Of a DNA stretch of 5,523 bases, positions 5,068 to 5,523 are shown in pieces. The notes beneath the pieces are model-generated. The model was not told where the DNA came from, made no database searches, and was given only the letters and a program-made list of their open reading frames with translations. The position numbers and the translations under genes were made by a program. Each line of letters starts with the position of its first letter. Within the stretch, counting starts at the first letter, position 1. Where the stretch lies: positions 637-6,159 of the forward strand of contig PMIZ01000174.1 of assembly GCA_003157225.1 (NCBI GenBank). The letters run 5' to 3'. This stretch comes from Actinomycetota bacterium. GTDB taxonomy: Bacteria; Actinomycetota; Thermoleophilia; RBG-16-64-13.

Positions 5068-5523
5068 AATAAGTGGTGCGCAGGCCCGTGGCCTCTCTCA
5101 CTCGGAGCATCACCTGCTGCGCCGCGGCCCGCGCCCGAGCCCCACCGTCCTTGAGCACGTCCATGACGTAGGCGGGGTCCTTCTCCAATTCTCGGCGGCG
5201 TTCGCGGAACGGGGCGAAATACTCGTCGATCAACTGGAGCAGGCGCTTCTTGACCTCGCCGTACCCCATTCCGCCGGCCTTGTAGCGGGCCTCCCACTCC
5301 GCCGTCTCTTCCGCGGAGGCGAGCAGACTGAGAAGCAGGAAGGGGGTGGAGTTCGCCGGGTCCTTGGGCGCCTCGACCGGCACCGAGTCGGTGACGATAG
5401 ACATGACCTTCTTCTTGAGTACGTTCCCCTCGTCGAAAATGCCGATCTCGTTGCCGTAACTCTTCGGCATCTTGCGCCCGTCGATGCCGGGCACCACCGC
5501 GGTGGAATCCAGAATGTAGGGCT
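5066..5523 (-). CDS. trpS: Tryptophanyl-tRNA synthetase (5' partial)
   Basis: Class I aminoacyl-tRNA synthetase that charges tRNA-Trp with tryptophan. About 152 C-terminal residues are visible; the open frame continues past the right edge, so the GTG at 5497 is internal. The segment PYILDSTAVVPGIDG leads into the ATP-binding signature DGRKMPKSYGNEI, where the usual KMSKS is KMPKS. Then come VMSIVTDSVPVEAPKDP and GMGYGEVKKRLLQLIDEYFAPFRERR, the standard C-terminal helical domain that contacts the tRNA anticodon in TrpRS, ending ATGLRTTY. The HIGH-type motif and the tryptophan pocket lie outside the window. It runs in the same direction as the cupin and cyclase genes. Identification is firm from these blocks. 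Confidence 0.95.
   Translation of the reverse strand, partial: PYILDSTAVVPGIDGRKMPKSYGNEIGIFDEGNVLKKKVMSIVTDSVPVEAPKDPANSTPFLLLSLLASAEETAEWEARYKAGGMGYGEVKKRLLQLIDEYFAPFRERRRELEKDPAYVMDVLKDGGARARAAAQQVMLRVREATGLRTTY

Overview
The window comes from a high-GC, tightly packed bacterial genome, most likely actinobacterial and possibly of the Acidimicrobiia type. The clues are GC-biased third codon positions, GTG starts, a divergent pair with no Shine-Dalgarno sequence that looks leaderless, and a secreted protein ending in a run of threonines. This lineage call is an inference; no marker gene in the window fixes it. Eight protein genes fill almost all of the sequence. Spacers total only about 145 bases, and no stretch over 300 bases lacks a gene.

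Layout, left to right. (1) The 3' two thirds of a TrpB2-type tryptophan synthase beta chain, + strand. (2) Convergent with it, one base away, a 214-residue uncharacterised protein on the - strand, sitting directly downstream of (3) a DUF72/YecE-family protein on the - strand. (4) Divergent from DUF72 across 24 bases, a D-2-hydroxyacid dehydrogenase (glyoxylate/hydroxypyruvate reductase type), + strand. (5) Seven bases later, a GTG-started secreted lipoprotein with a DUF4352-like domain. (6) Convergent with that, five bases away, a metal-dependent cyclase/kynurenine-formamidase-family hydrolase on the - strand. Upstream of it in the same direction lie (7) a small cupin and (8) the 3' part of tryptophanyl-tRNA synthetase, which runs off the right edge.

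How the genes may work together. Three of the eight touch tryptophan: TrpB2 (makes Trp from indole), TrpRS (charges Trp) and a cyclase whose best-known relatives hydrolyse N-formylkynurenine. The trpS-cupin-cyclase block could be one transcript. The DUF72 and 214-residue genes form a second likely operon, and the dehydrogenase and lipoprotein a third. The middle genes have no obvious link to tryptophan.

Most of this is ordinary housekeeping sequence. I see no CRISPR array, mobile element, tRNA, rRNA or defence island, and no convincing undescribed system. The points most worth a second look are the symmetric 24-base divergent promoter, a perfect 12-bp GCAA-tetraloop hairpin buried in the 3' end of the uncharacterised gene, and that gene itself.
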